Below are positions 1-8,937 of a stretch of DNA of 64,000 nt, one piece after another (position 1 is the stretch's first letter; each line of letters starts with the position of its first letter). The DNA comes from Vibrio parahaemolyticus. GTDB lineage: Bacteria; Pseudomonadota; Gammaproteobacteria; Enterobacterales; Vibrionaceae. The stretch is taken from assembly GCF_900460535.1 (NCBI RefSeq), contig NZ_UHIL01000001.1, positions 744,001 to 808,000 of the forward strand. The letters are read 5' to 3'. The translations under genes and the position numbers were made by a program. The notes below the pieces were generated by a model. That model was not told the origin of the DNA, searched no databases, and saw only the letters and a list, made by a program, of their open reading frames with translations.

Positions 1-510
1 TTCACCGCAGATGAGATCTGGAACGAGATGCCAGGCGAGCGCGAAAAATTCGTGTTCACAGGTGAGTGGTTCGATGGTCTATTTGGTCTAGCGGAAGGTG
101 AAGAGCTGAACAACGAATTCTGGACTGAAATTCAGAAAGTTCGTGGGGCGGTGAACAAACTTCTTGAAGCGGCGCGTGCAGAGAAAACCATCGGTGGTGC
201 ACTACAAGCTGAGCTAACTCTATTTGCTGATGACGCACTAGCGGCGAAAATCAACAAGCTAGAAGACGAGTTACGCTTCGTGCTACTGACGTCTGCAGCA
301 GCAGTTAAGCCTTTAAGCGAGAAATCTGACGCGGCACAAGCAACAGACATCGAAGGTCTGTTTGTTGAAGTGAAAGCGACAGAAGCTGAGAAGTGTGATC
401 GTTGTTGGCACCACACGCCAGACGTAGGCACAATTGCGGGTCACGAGAAGATTTGTGGTCGCTGTGTATCTAACGTTGATGGCGAAGGTGAAGTACGTAA
501 ATTCGCGTAA
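1..510 (+). CDS. ileS: Isoleucyl-tRNA synthetase, C-terminal part (cut by window edge)
   Basis: The reading frame is open from base 1, so only the last 169 codons of this roughly 940-residue class I aminoacyl-tRNA synthetase are present. The fragment covers the end of the anticodon-binding domain and the C-terminal zinc finger. Two CxxC pairs (CDRC and CGRC) near the end form the zinc site that bacterial IleRS needs for aminoacylation. The enzyme charges tRNA-Ile with isoleucine in the cytoplasm. lspA, fkpB and ispH follow on the same strand, the conserved gammaproteobacterial order ileS-lspA-fkpB-ispH, which makes the call secure although the catalytic core lies outside the window. Confidence 0.97.
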   Translation, partial: FTADEIWNEMPGEREKFVFTGEWFDGLFGLAEGEELNNEFWTEIQKVRGAVNKLLEAARAEKTIGGALQAELTLFADDALAAKINKLEDELRFVLLTSAAAVKPLSEKSDAAQATDIEGLFVEVKATEAEKCDRCWHHTPDVGTIAGHEKICGRCVSNVDGEGEVRKFA

Positions 511-542
511 TTGCCTAGAACGACTGAACTTTTTTTAAAATT

Positions 543-570
543 AACAGCCCCAGTATTTACTGGGGCTGTT
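543..570 (+). terminator. Perfect hairpin in the ileS-lspA intergenic gap
   Basis: A 12-bp perfect stem (AACAGCCCCAGT / ACTGGGGCTGTT) with a four-base ATTT loop lies 14 bases before the lspA start. It is preceded by a T/A-rich run but is not followed by a T tract on the + strand. It may therefore be a partial terminator, a processing site or an mRNA-stability element rather than a full stop for the operon. Confidence 0.5.
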
Positions 571-583
571 TGTAGGTAAAGTA

Positions 584-1093
584 ATGAGTGAAAAAGCACT
601 GACGTTAAAGCAATCAGGTGTACGTTGGCTGTGGCTAGCGATTGTGATTTTTTTGGCCGATATAGGCATTAAATACGTTGTCATGAACAACATGGGATAT
701 GGCTGGGCAAACCGAATTGAAATTTTGCCTTTCTTCAATCTTCTCTATGTTCACAACTATGGCGCAGCTTTCAGCTTTTTGAGCGATCAAGCGGGTTGGC
801 AACGTTGGTTGTTTACCGGTATCGCGTTTGTAGTCACAGGTCTTTTGACTTATTGGATGAGTAAGCTTCCTGCAAAAGAAAAGTGGAACAACATTGCTTA
901 CGCCATGATTATTGGCGGTGCAGTTGGTAACGTATTTGACCGCGTGATCCATGGTTTTGTGGTCGATTACTTAGACTTCTACTGGGGCAATTATCACTGG
1001 CCGGCATTTAACCTTGCTGATATGGCGATTTGTCTTGGTGCGGCGATGATTATCCTAGACGGCTTTCGCAAGAAAGACACAGCAAAAGCCTAA
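584..1093 (+). CDS. lspA: Lipoprotein signal peptidase (signal peptidase II)
   Basis: This 169-residue inner-membrane aspartic protease removes the signal peptide from diacylglyceryl-modified prolipoproteins. Four hydrophobic segments are visible (about residues 14-34, 70-90, 104-122 and 138-160). The two catalytic aspartates lie in the family motifs: Asp119 in GNVFDR and Asp146 in FNLADMAI, matching E. coli Asp114 and Asp141. Length is normal for the family. The gene is second in the ileS-lspA-fkpB-ispH operon. Its substrates would include lipoproteins encoded in this window, for example BamD and the DUF2799 protein. Confidence 0.98.
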   Translation: MSEKALTLKQSGVRWLWLAIVIFLADIGIKYVVMNNMGYGWANRIEILPFFNLLYVHNYGAAFSFLSDQAGWQRWLFTGIAFVVTGLLTYWMSKLPAKEKWNNIAYAMIIGGAVGNVFDRVIHGFVVDYLDFYWGNYHWPAFNLADMAICLGAAMIILDGFRKKDTAKA

Positions 1094-1130
1094 ATCGTGG
1101 CCATGTATATTGGAAAAGTCGAATAACCCT

Positions 1131-1165
1131 AAGCGTCGTCCGTTGATTCGTACGACGCTTTTTAT
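1131..1165 (+). terminator. Hairpin with T-rich tail between lspA and fkpB
   Basis: Arms AAGCGTCGT and ACGACGCTT form a perfect 9-bp stem around a 12-base loop, followed by TTTATTAT. It has the form of an intrinsic terminator inside an otherwise conserved operon, so it may act as a partial terminator that lowers fkpB-ispH expression. Confidence 0.6.
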
Positions 1166-1249
1166 TATGTTGGAGCGCAAATCCGCACATCAGTGTATAA
1201 AAAGACAAAGCGGATAGACGTAATGACCCAAGAACAAGGAAGCAGTAAC

Positions 1250-1681
1250 GTGACAACAATAACGAATGATTCGGTAGTAACCCTGCACTTTACGATCAAA
1301 ATGAAAGATGGTTCGGTGGCTGACAGCACTCATAATATGGGCAAACCAGCGAAGTTTGTGATGGGTGACGGTAGCCTAAGTGAGAACTTCGAGCAGTGCT
1401 TGGTGGGTCTCCAATCTGGTGAGAACAAAGCGATTGAACTCAAAGCGCAAGATGCTTTTGGTATGCCTAATCCAGATCATATTCATCATATGGATCGCAC
1501 CAAATTTGTTGGTGAAGCGGAAGTTGAAGTCGGTACTATCATGGCTTTCAGTGGCCCTGATGGTATGGAAATTCCGGGCATCATTACTGAGATTGCAGGC
1601 GATTCGGTAACGGTAGACTTTAATCACCCTTTAGCGGGACAAGACGTGACTTTCGAAGTCGAAATTTTGTCAGTAGAATAG
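1250..1681 (+). CDS. fkpB: FKBP-type peptidyl-prolyl isomerase FkpB (SlpA-like)
   Basis: A small SlyD/SlpA-class prolyl isomerase of 143 residues from the chosen start. It aligns along its length with E. coli FkpB, including the FKBP strand VTLHFTIKMKDG, the inserted-flap region (the IF domain that gives chaperone activity) and the closing DFNHPLAGQDVTFEVEI segment. The GTG at 1250 is preferred because AAGGAAG lies 9 bases upstream. An in-frame ATG at 1223 would add nine residues but has only a weak ribosome binding site, and another ATG lies at 1193. The gene sits between lspA and ispH as in E. coli. The function is inferred from family membership. Confidence 0.93.
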   Translation: MTTITNDSVVTLHFTIKMKDGSVADSTHNMGKPAKFVMGDGSLSENFEQCLVGLQSGENKAIELKAQDAFGMPNPDHIHHMDRTKFVGEAEVEVGTIMAFSGPDGMEIPGIITEIAGDSVTVDFNHPLAGQDVTFEVEILSVE

Positions 1682-1705
1682 CCAACCCAATAAAAGATAA
1701 TTTCC

Positions 1706-2671
1706 ATGAGCAATGAAATGAAAATCCTATTAGCTAACCCACGCGGTTTTTGTGCTGGTGTTGACCGTGCGATTAGCATCGTAGAGCGTGCGCTAGAGCT
1801 GTATCAGCCACCGATTTATGTTCGCCATGAAGTGGTACATAACCGTTTTGTGGTTGAGGGGCTAAAGCAACGAGGCGCTATCTTCGTTGAAGAGCTACAT
1901 GAAGTGCCTGACAACAACATCGTGATTTTCTCTGCTCATGGTGTATCGCAAGCGGTTCGCCAAGAAGCAAAACAGCGTGATCTGACGGTATTTGATGCAA
2001 CCTGCCCATTGGTAACGAAAGTTCATATGGAAGTTGCGCGTGCAAGCCGCCGCAATATGGAAGTGGTTCTGATTGGTCATGCTGGTCACCCAGAAGTCGA
2101 AGGTACCATGGGTCAGTACTCAAGCGAAACTGGCGGCATGTACTTAGTGGAAACCCCTGCGGACGTTGAGAAACTAAAAGCGATCGTGAAAGATCCATCG
2201 GATCTGCACTATGTAAGCCAAACCACATTGTCTGTCGATGAAACCGCTGATGTGATTGAAGAGCTACGCCGCGTATTTCCTGACATCCAAGGCCCACGTA
2301 AAGACGATATTTGTTACGCAACACAAAACCGCCAAGATGCCGTGCGAGAGCTGGCTGGTGATGTGGATGTAATGGTGGTTGTGGGTTCTAAGAATTCTTC
2401 AAACTCTACTCGTCTTAAAGAGTTGGCTGAGAAACTTGGCACGCCTGGTTACTTGACGGATTGTCCTGAAGATATCAAGCCTGAGTGGTTTGAAGGCAAG
2501 ACAAAAGTAGGTGTGACAGCGGGTGCTTCTGCGCCAGAAGAGTTGGTGAATCAGATTCTTGAGCGTATCAAAGAGCTAGTGGGTGCACGTTCAGTCGATG
2601 AAGTCTTAGGTCGAGAAGAAAACATGTTCTTTGAAGTACCAAAAGAGCTGCAAATCAAGCAAGTGGACTGA
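1706..2671 (+). CDS. ispH: 4-hydroxy-3-methylbut-2-enyl diphosphate reductase
   Basis: This iron-sulfur enzyme (LytB) performs the last step of the non-mevalonate pathway, reducing HMBPP to IPP and DMAPP. The three cysteines that bind the cluster are visible: Cys16 (RGFCAGVD), Cys100 ([10 protein letters not shown]) and Cys203 (DDICYAT). Conserved HEVVHN and SAHGVS histidine motifs hold the substrate diphosphate. The protein has 321 residues from 1706. An in-frame ATG at 1718 would match the E. coli N-terminus and is a possible alternative. It is the last gene of the ileS operon and is followed by a strong terminator. Confidence 0.98.
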   Translation: MSNEMKILLANPRGFCAGVDRAISIVERALELYQPPIYVRHEVVHNRFVVEGLKQRGAIFVEELHEVPDNNIVIFSAHGVSQAVRQEAKQRDLTVFDATCPLVTKVHMEVARASRRNMEVVLIGHAGHPEVEGTMGQYSSETGGMYLVETPADVEKLKAIVKDPSDLHYVSQTTLSVDETADVIEELRRVFPDIQGPRKDDICYATQNRQDAVRELAGDVDVMVVVGSKNSSNSTRLKELAEKLGTPGYLTDCPEDIKPEWFEGKTKVGVTAGASAPEELVNQILERIKELVGARSVDEVLGREENMFFEVPKELQIKQVD

Positions 2672-2691
2672 TATCCATTTATCGAATATTC

Positions 2692-2719
2692 AAAAGGCGA
2701 CCTCAAGGTCGCCTTTTTT
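2692..2719. terminator. Bidirectional terminator between ispH and btsR
   Basis: AAAGGCGACC and GGTCGCCTTT form a perfect stem around a short loop, with T runs on both strands. It can end the ispH transcript (+) and the btsSR transcript (-), which converge here. Confidence 0.9.
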
Positions 2720-2747
2720 GAACGCATGTTTCGCTCATATTCGGCAC

Positions 2748-3476
2748 TTAATGGCTGATACCTAGCATCTCTTTGAGTACTTTGAGGTAACGACGGCTTA
2801 CTGGGATCTCAAAGCCTGTTTTAGTGATGATTTCGGCTAGACCATTTTCCAGCAGCTTGATTTCACTGATGGCCTTAATGCTCACTAAATATTGGCGATG
2901 ACAACGCACTAAGGGCGTTTTTTCTTCCAGTGTTTTTAACGTGAGCTGAGTGCTTGCTGTTTGGCTGGTGGAACGTACATGCACACCGCTAATATCGCTA
3001 TAAGCACATTCCACCGTCTCGGTTGCCATGATCACAATCCGATTGTGTCCAATACAAGGAATTTGATCCAAAGTATCGGGTGTAATCGCAGACAGTTGTT
3101 GAGTTAACGCTGATTGACTGATCACCTTGTTTAGGCGCTTAACGGTTTTGTTCAAGCGGCATGGGTCGACAGGTTTGAGGAGATAATCAAACGCGTTGTC
3201 TTCAAAAGCTTGGATTGCGTATTGGTCATAAGCGGTAACAAAAACCACATACGGCATGGTTTCAGGATCGAGCATGCCAAGCAGCTCGATCCCGGTTACT
3301 TGAGGCATTTGGATATCTAAGAACACCACATCAGGTTTGAGCTCGTTGATTTTTTTGAGGCCCAAGATGGCATTGGACGCATCACCGACCACCTCCACTT
3401 GACCTGTTTCATCCAAGAGCTCTGCCAGCTCTTCTCGAGCAAACTGTTCATCATCAATGACGAGTGCGGTTAACAT
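2748..3476 (-). CDS. btsR: LytTR-family response regulator, BtsR type
   Basis: A 242-residue regulator with an N-terminal receiver domain (about 1-120; acidic pair Asp8/Asp9, phospho-acceptor Asp54 in VFLDIQMP, and the switch Lys in YLLKPVD) and a C-terminal LytTR DNA-binding domain (about 135-240; the RCHRQYLV and PVSRRYLK motifs). It closely resembles E. coli BtsR (YehT, 239 residues). The sensor gene lies immediately upstream on the same strand with a 31-base gap. LytTR proteins bind pairs of short direct repeats. A matching array precedes the transporter gene at 6808, which is the likely target. The name rests on sequence similarity and context. Confidence 0.9.
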   Translation of the reverse strand: MLTALVIDDEQFAREELAELLDETGQVEVVGDASNAILGLKKINELKPDVVFLDIQMPQVTGIELLGMLDPETMPYVVFVTAYDQYAIQAFEDNAFDYLLKPVDPCRLNKTVKRLNKVISQSALTQQLSAITPDTLDQIPCIGHNRIVIMATETVECAYSDISGVHVRSTSQTASTQLTLKTLEEKTPLVRCHRQYLVSIKAISEIKLLENGLAEIITKTGFEIPVSRRYLKVLKEMLGISH

Positions 3477-3507
3477 CCAACATTACCTTTATTGCTGCTG
3501 ATTGGGT

Positions 3508-5178
3508 TTATGATTTCGGGGGAATGATAAAGCTCATTTTAGTAAATTGATGCGTCACACACGCAATTTTTAGCGCTGAATCACGCCCAAATTGATTTGT
3601 GAGACGTTTGTCTACAATTTCCAAGCCTAAACCGGAGTGGTTGTCTTTTGGTGGCTGGAAACTGCCTGCGTTGTCCTCGACCGTAATCAGGTGTCCTTGA
3701 GGGTGCACTTCGCTGTAAATTTTTACTTTTCCACCTTCAAGCATATTGGAGATGCCGTGTTTGATGGCATTTTCCACCAAGGGTTGAAGTGTGAAACTTG
3801 GCAGCTTGATATCGAGCAACTCTGGGTCGATATCTATTTCTACTTCCAAGCGATCCGTGAAGCGTGCTTTTTCGATACTGAGGTAAGAATTGACGTGTGC
3901 AAGCTCTTCTTTCAGCGTCACCGTATTAATGTTCTGTTTTAAGTTGCTGCGGAAAAAGTGCGATAAATTTTGAATTAATTCGCGGGCTTTATCTGGATCG
4001 CGGCGCGTAATCGCACTGATGGTATTGAGCGCGTTAAACAAAAAGTGAGGGTTTACCTGCGCGTGCAACAGTTTGATTTCTGCCTGCGCTAACAGCGCTT
4101 GTTGTTGTTGATAATCGCCATACAAAATTTGGCTGGAGAGCAACTGAGCTATCCCTTCTGCCATTGACATGTTGGCGGTTGAGAACAGCTTACGCTTAGG
4201 TTCATAGAGTTTGATTGTTCCGATGACCGCCTTACCCGCTCGCAATGGAATGATCAACGCCGAACCGAGTTTGCAATCTTTCGCCAAAGAACACTGATAC
4301 GGACGCTCTGTACCATCAAGGTAGATGATGTCATTTTTTTCCATCGAATCTAATGTGCTTTGCGATGAAATAGGCGTATTCGGTCTATGGTGGTCATCGC
4401 CAATACCGACAAACGCCAAAATCTTCTCTTGGTCAGTAATTGCAACTGCGCCAACCTTGGTTTCTTCGTAAATGATACGAGCGATTTTTTCTGCATTCTC
4501 GGTGTTAAAACCGTTGCTCAAAATGCCTACGGATCGATCGGCGATGGTAAGCGCGCGGCGTGAAAAGGTTGCGGAGTACTTTTCAAAAATGGTTTTTCTA
4601 TCTTGTAGGATGCTCATGAAAAGTGCGGCACCGAACGAGTTGGCAATGATCATCGGAGCGGCAATCGCTGACACCAGTTCGTAGGCTTGGTCGAAGGGTT
4701 TGGCTACCGCCAACAACAAAATCATCTGCACAACTTCGGCAACAAATGTCACGCTGAACACCACGCTTGGGTTGAACAGCAATGCGCCCTTGTTGCGTTT
4801 GATAAGGTAGACATGTAACAAGCCACCAATCACGCCTTCAGCAGTGGTTGAAATAGCACAGGCTAGGTCGGTAAAGCCGCCAAGGGAATAACGATGGATC
4901 CCGCCAGTTAAGCCGACAGCAAAACCAACTACTGGCCCGCCGAACAACCCGCCCATGACAGCGCCAATGGCACGGGTGTTGGCGATAGCATCATTGATGT
5001 GTAGACCAAAGTACGTCCCGAGGATACAAAAGCCAGAAAAGAGCACGTAGCAAATCAAACGATGGCTAAGGCGAGACGAAATACTCAGTAGCGGTAAGAT
5101 GATGGGTGTTTTACTCAGCATGTAAGCCAAGACTAAGTAAACACACATTTGCTGCAAGAGAGAGATAACCAGTTCCAT
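3508..5178 (-). CDS. btsS: LytS-family sensor histidine kinase, BtsS type (pyruvate sensing)
   Basis: A 556-residue inner-membrane kinase. The N-terminus carries the 5TM-LYT sensor with about six hydrophobic segments and the signature around GGIHRYSLGGFTDLACA (93-109). A GAF-like region follows at about 215-345, then a His_kinase domain with the phospho-accepting His378 in NPHFLFNALNTI, and a HATPase region with LQPLVENAIKHG. Length and layout match E. coli BtsS (YehU), a high-affinity extracellular pyruvate sensor. It is co-oriented with btsR downstream, and the target transporter lies just upstream on the same strand. That the ligand is pyruvate is inferred from homology. Confidence 0.9.
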   Translation of the reverse strand: MELVISLLQQMCVYLVLAYMLSKTPIILPLLSISSRLSHRLICYVLFSGFCILGTYFGLHINDAIANTRAIGAVMGGLFGGPVVGFAVGLTGGIHRYSLGGFTDLACAISTTAEGVIGGLLHVYLIKRNKGALLFNPSVVFSVTFVAEVVQMILLLAVAKPFDQAYELVSAIAAPMIIANSFGAALFMSILQDRKTIFEKYSATFSRRALTIADRSVGILSNGFNTENAEKIARIIYEETKVGAVAITDQEKILAFVGIGDDHHRPNTPISSQSTLDSMEKNDIIYLDGTERPYQCSLAKDCKLGSALIIPLRAGKAVIGTIKLYEPKRKLFSTANMSMAEGIAQLLSSQILYGDYQQQQALLAQAEIKLLHAQVNPHFLFNALNTISAITRRDPDKARELIQNLSHFFRSNLKQNINTVTLKEELAHVNSYLSIEKARFTDRLEVEIDIDPELLDIKLPSFTLQPLVENAIKHGISNMLEGGKVKIYSEVHPQGHLITVEDNAGSFQPPKDNHSGLGLEIVDKRLTNQFGRDSALKIACVTHQFTKMSFIIPPKS

Positions 5179-5262
5179 AGCGAACCTAACCTGAAATTAA
5201 TGTTGTTATTGTATACCTAAACAACCTCAAGGTTTTATCGGCCTTTAAAGTCATTTAGGTAT

Positions 5263-5293
5263 AAAACAAAAAGAGCCTGCAAACGGCAGGCTC
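5263..5293 (-). terminator. Terminator of the CstA-family transporter gene
   Basis: Read on the minus strand, GAGCCTGC and GCAGGCTC form a perfect stem with a four-base loop, followed by TTTTTGTTTT. It sits 31 bases past the stop codon of the transporter and before btsS. Confidence 0.85.
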
Positions 5294-5323
5294 CTTGTCT
5301 TAACCAGTCAATATGAGGTTGGC

Positions 5324-6808
5324 TTACGCAGTTTCTGTTACTGCTTGTGGTTTCTCTTCATCCGCCAGTTCAGATTCGCCTTTACCTTTAGAGGTTTTGA
5401 TAACGTAACCTGTAACGACTAGGGAGAAGATGACACCCGCGATAGTCGACACTTGCATTGGTAGGCCGAAACCTAGTGAGCTGTTGTTTAGGATGAAAGT
5501 CACACATACCGTGGTCATGAACATTGCAGGGATAGTTGTAATCCAGTGCAGTTTGTTGTGACGCAGTAGGTAAGCTGACGCAGTCCACAACATCATTACT
5601 GCGGTTGTTTGGTTTGCGAAGCCGAAGTAACGCCAGATGATGCCAAAGTCTACTTGAGTCAACACACCACCGATAACGAATAGCGGCACAGCCATTAGTA
5701 GACGGTTACGTAGTGTTTTCTGTTCCATGTTGAAGTATTCAGCAAGGATTAGACGGCTTGAACGGAATGCTGTGTCACCTGATGTGATTGGTAGGATAAC
5801 CACACCTAGGAAAGCAATGATACCGCCGAATACACCTAGTAGACCAAATGACGCGCTGTATACCACGTTACCAGGACCACCGTTTTTCACTGCTTCAGAA
5901 AGCGCTTCTAGAGAGCCGAAGAATGATAAGGCGATAGCACACCAGATTAGAGCGATAACACCTTCACCAATCATTGCACCGTAGAATACGAAGCGACCGT
6001 TTTTCTCGTTTTCCATACAACGCGCCATTAGTGGCGACTGAGTTGCGTGGAAGCCAGAGATTGCACCACAAGCGATAGTGATGAACAGTGCAGGCCATAA
6101 AGGCATGTCATTTGGGTTTAGGTTAGAGAACATGTCTGTTACTTGGAAATCACCCATCACTGTGTGCTCGCTAGATAGAGCAACCGCAGTCATTAGACCA
6201 ACCGACATGAAGATAAGTAGTGCGCCAAATAGAGGGTAGAAACGACCGATGATCTTATCTACTGGAACGATTGTCGCGATGATGTAGTAAGCAAAAATAA
6301 CCACAACCATTGTTGTCATGCTTACGTTTAGGCTGGTTTGATCATTGATTAGGTTTGTGATCATGCCCGCTGGCGCTGATACGAATACCACACCAACAAG
6401 AAGCAACAGGACAATGGCAAAGATATTCATAAAGTGTTTTGCGCCATTACCTAAGTAGCGACCAGTAATCGTTGGCACTGATGCACCGCCGTTACGCACT
6501 GAAAGCATACCTGAGAAGTAATCGTGTACGGCACCTGCAAAGATACAACCTACAACAATCCAAAGCATTGCGGCTGGGCCGTAAAGTGCACCCATGATTG
6601 GGCCAAAGATAGGACCTACACCAGCGATGTTAAGTAGCTGAACTAGGTAAACCTTCTTTGTTGACATTGGAACAAAGTCAACACCATCCGTTTTGGTGTG
6701 TGCAGGGGTTTGGCGTTTCTCATTGATGCCGAAAATTTTCTCAACGAAAGCGCCGTAGATGAAGTATCCGCCGATGAGGGCAGCGACACAAGTTAGAAAC
6801 CACATCAT
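5324..6808 (-). CDS. CstA-family pyruvate/peptide transporter
   Basis: A 494-residue polytopic inner-membrane protein of the carbon-starvation CstA family. It has the N-terminal GYFIYG segment, the NIAGVGPIFGPIMGALYGP signature (about 61-79) and about 12-14 hydrophobic helices. E. coli CstA and BtsT are about 700 residues, so this is the short subfamily common in Vibrio. E. coli BtsT is a pyruvate/H+ symporter induced by BtsSR. Here the transporter lies next to btsSR, and its upstream region carries many BtsR-like half-sites, so a pyruvate uptake role is likely. The start ATGATG is preceded by AAGGA on the minus strand. Family is certain; the exact substrate is inferred. Confidence 0.88.
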   Translation of the reverse strand: MMWFLTCVAALIGGYFIYGAFVEKIFGINEKRQTPAHTKTDGVDFVPMSTKKVYLVQLLNIAGVGPIFGPIMGALYGPAAMLWIVVGCIFAGAVHDYFSGMLSVRNGGASVPTITGRYLGNGAKHFMNIFAIVLLLLVGVVFVSAPAGMITNLINDQTSLNVSMTTMVVVIFAYYIIATIVPVDKIIGRFYPLFGALLIFMSVGLMTAVALSSEHTVMGDFQVTDMFSNLNPNDMPLWPALFITIACGAISGFHATQSPLMARCMENEKNGRFVFYGAMIGEGVIALIWCAIALSFFGSLEALSEAVKNGGPGNVVYSASFGLLGVFGGIIAFLGVVILPITSGDTAFRSSRLILAEYFNMEQKTLRNRLLMAVPLFVIGGVLTQVDFGIIWRYFGFANQTTAVMMLWTASAYLLRHNKLHWITTIPAMFMTTVCVTFILNNSSLGFGLPMQVSTIAGVIFSLVVTGYVIKTSKGKGESELADEEKPQAVTETA

Positions 6809-6896
6809 AGCAATTGTCCTTGGTTGGGTAGGGTAATTTTTTAATCTCAGGGTGCATGTTATGCGGCACTTGTGTTAAATGCATTCGCTTAGTAGA

Positions 6897-7025
6897 TGAG
6901 TGGTCGAATAGAGTAGCGAGTGGTCGATATACCGATTGAGTGGTTTGTGATGCTCGTGAGTGGCGCGTTTCATCATTAAGTGGTTTTGCGGTTGCGTGAG
7001 CGGCGAAATCTGAGTGTTGAGCGGC
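6897..7025 (-). promoter_or_regulatory. Array of seven LytTR (BtsR-like) half-sites upstream of the transporter gene
   Basis: Read on the minus strand, an 8-mer close to ACC(A/G)CT(C/T)A repeats with its low-coordinate edge at 6897, 6917, 6937, 6957, 6977, 6997 and 7018, that is every 20 bp with a final 21-bp step. Three copies match the published E. coli BtsR motif exactly (6897, 6937, 6977) and four differ at one base. A weaker eighth copy (6/8) begins at 7038. E. coli needs two such motifs with a 13-bp spacer; here the spacer is 12 bp, once 13. The array ends 89 bp before the transporter ATG and also lies upstream of the divergent lipoprotein gene at 7082. Repeats and spacing are seen directly; BtsR binding is inferred. 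Confidence 0.8.
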
Positions 7026-7081
7026 AGATTCTGAGAATTAGTGATAAGCTTGTTTTGAAAACAATCAGTTAAGGAAGAGTT

Positions 7082-7423
7082 ATGAAAAAAGCGACGTTGG
7101 GGTTGGCTCTGGTATTATTGGCTGGGTGTGCTGCAACCACGGAAGATCTCGCCAAATCGGGTGATTGGTATCAGATTGGTTATCAAGATGGCATCGCAGG
7201 GCACACTTCTCGTAGTGTAAAAGAGCTGAAAACGTTGGGCACTGCTAACCCTGGTGATTATGACCGTGGCTATTTGGAAGGTGTCGCTGAATATTGCAAT
7301 CCAGACTTTGCTTATCAAATGGGTCTATCTGGCCAATATTATGAGGGTGTCTGTGAGGGCACTGAGCAAGCTCAAAAATTCCGTATGGAATGGCAACGAG
7401 GCTGGAACGAATACAGTAATTAA
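7082..7423 (+). CDS. DUF2799 family lipoprotein
   Basis: A 113-residue protein with a lipoprotein signal peptide: a KK N-terminus, hydrophobic stretch LGLALVLL and lipobox LAGC with the modified Cys at 16. No Asp follows at +2, so outer-membrane sorting is expected. The mature part is rich in Tyr and Gly with repeated W/Y-x-x-GY-x-x-G units (WYQIGYQDGIAG, YDRGYLEG), typical of DUF2799. No biochemical role is known to me. AAGGAAG sits 5 bases before the ATG. It is divergent from the CstA-family transporter and shares its LytTR array, so co-regulation is possible. A 16-bp duplication spans its stop codon (7411-7439). Confidence 0.8.
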   Translation: MKKATLGLALVLLAGCAATTEDLAKSGDWYQIGYQDGIAGHTSRSVKELKTLGTANPGDYDRGYLEGVAEYCNPDFAYQMGLSGQYYEGVCEGTEQAQKFRMEWQRGWNEYSN

Positions 7424-7562
7424 TAAATACAGTAATTAACGCCAAAACTCACTGTGTTTCATAATCAAGACGATAGTTTGGCTTGTTGAACTTCTGACAA
7501 TTCTATCGGATCGCTTTGGTCTACTTGGCTCATTGAGATTGAGTAATAAGTGATATTGAAAT

Positions 7563-7895
7563 ATGAAAAAGTACTTTTTAGTTACGTTAGTATTACTGCC
7601 GCTAACCGCAAGTGCCAGCAATATGCTGAAAGATACGATCAAAGCGAAACGCAAATACGACCATAACAAACATCAGATTACGAATACGCTCAATAATACC
7701 AAGCGGGATATTGAAGATCTCACCAACGGGACTTACGTGCAAAACAAAATGAAACGGGAAGTAAACGAGGCGACAAGCCAGTACACGAATAAAGTGGAAC
7801 GCGTTAAAAATGCCACTGACCCAGACCAGATCAAGCGTAAGGTGAATAACGAGTTAAATCGCGAATTTGATGAGTGGTTGTATGATGAGGATTGA
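7563..7895 (+). CDS. Small secreted helical protein of unknown function
   Basis: A 110-residue protein with a clear Sec signal peptide (MKKYFLVTLVLLPLTASASN, cleavage near residue 19). The rest is highly charged and Lys/Asn/Asp rich with no hydrophobic core, and looks like a long amphipathic helix or coiled coil (about 25-105). It is likely periplasmic. I recognise no family. The gene follows the DUF2799 lipoprotein on the same strand after 139 bases and ends before a shared bidirectional terminator, so it could be its own unit. Coding is supported by the signal peptide and composition only. Confidence 0.65.
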   Translation: MKKYFLVTLVLLPLTASASNMLKDTIKAKRKYDHNKHQITNTLNNTKRDIEDLTNGTYVQNKMKREVNEATSQYTNKVERVKNATDPDQIKRKVNNELNREFDEWLYDED

Positions 7896-7925
7896 TGCTT
7901 GATGTGTCAGCACCGGCGAAAAGAT

Positions 7926-7950
7926 AAGGTGGCCCATGAGCCACCTTTTT
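7926..7950. terminator. Bidirectional terminator between the small secreted protein gene and murQ
   Basis: AAGGTGGC and GCCACCTT form a perfect 8-bp stem around a six-base loop with T5 on the + strand. On the minus strand it follows murQ, which ends at 7975. Confidence 0.85.
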
Positions 7951-7974
7951 ACTATCCAACCTTCTTACATTCGG

Positions 7975-8907
<933 letters not shown>

Positions 8908-8937
8908 TTAAGCCTTTTTGTTTAGGGTCTATTGCCC

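Noticed and set aside
1380..1610. Second frame inside fkpB
   Set aside because: Out-of-frame overlap of a conserved gene; no ribosome binding site.
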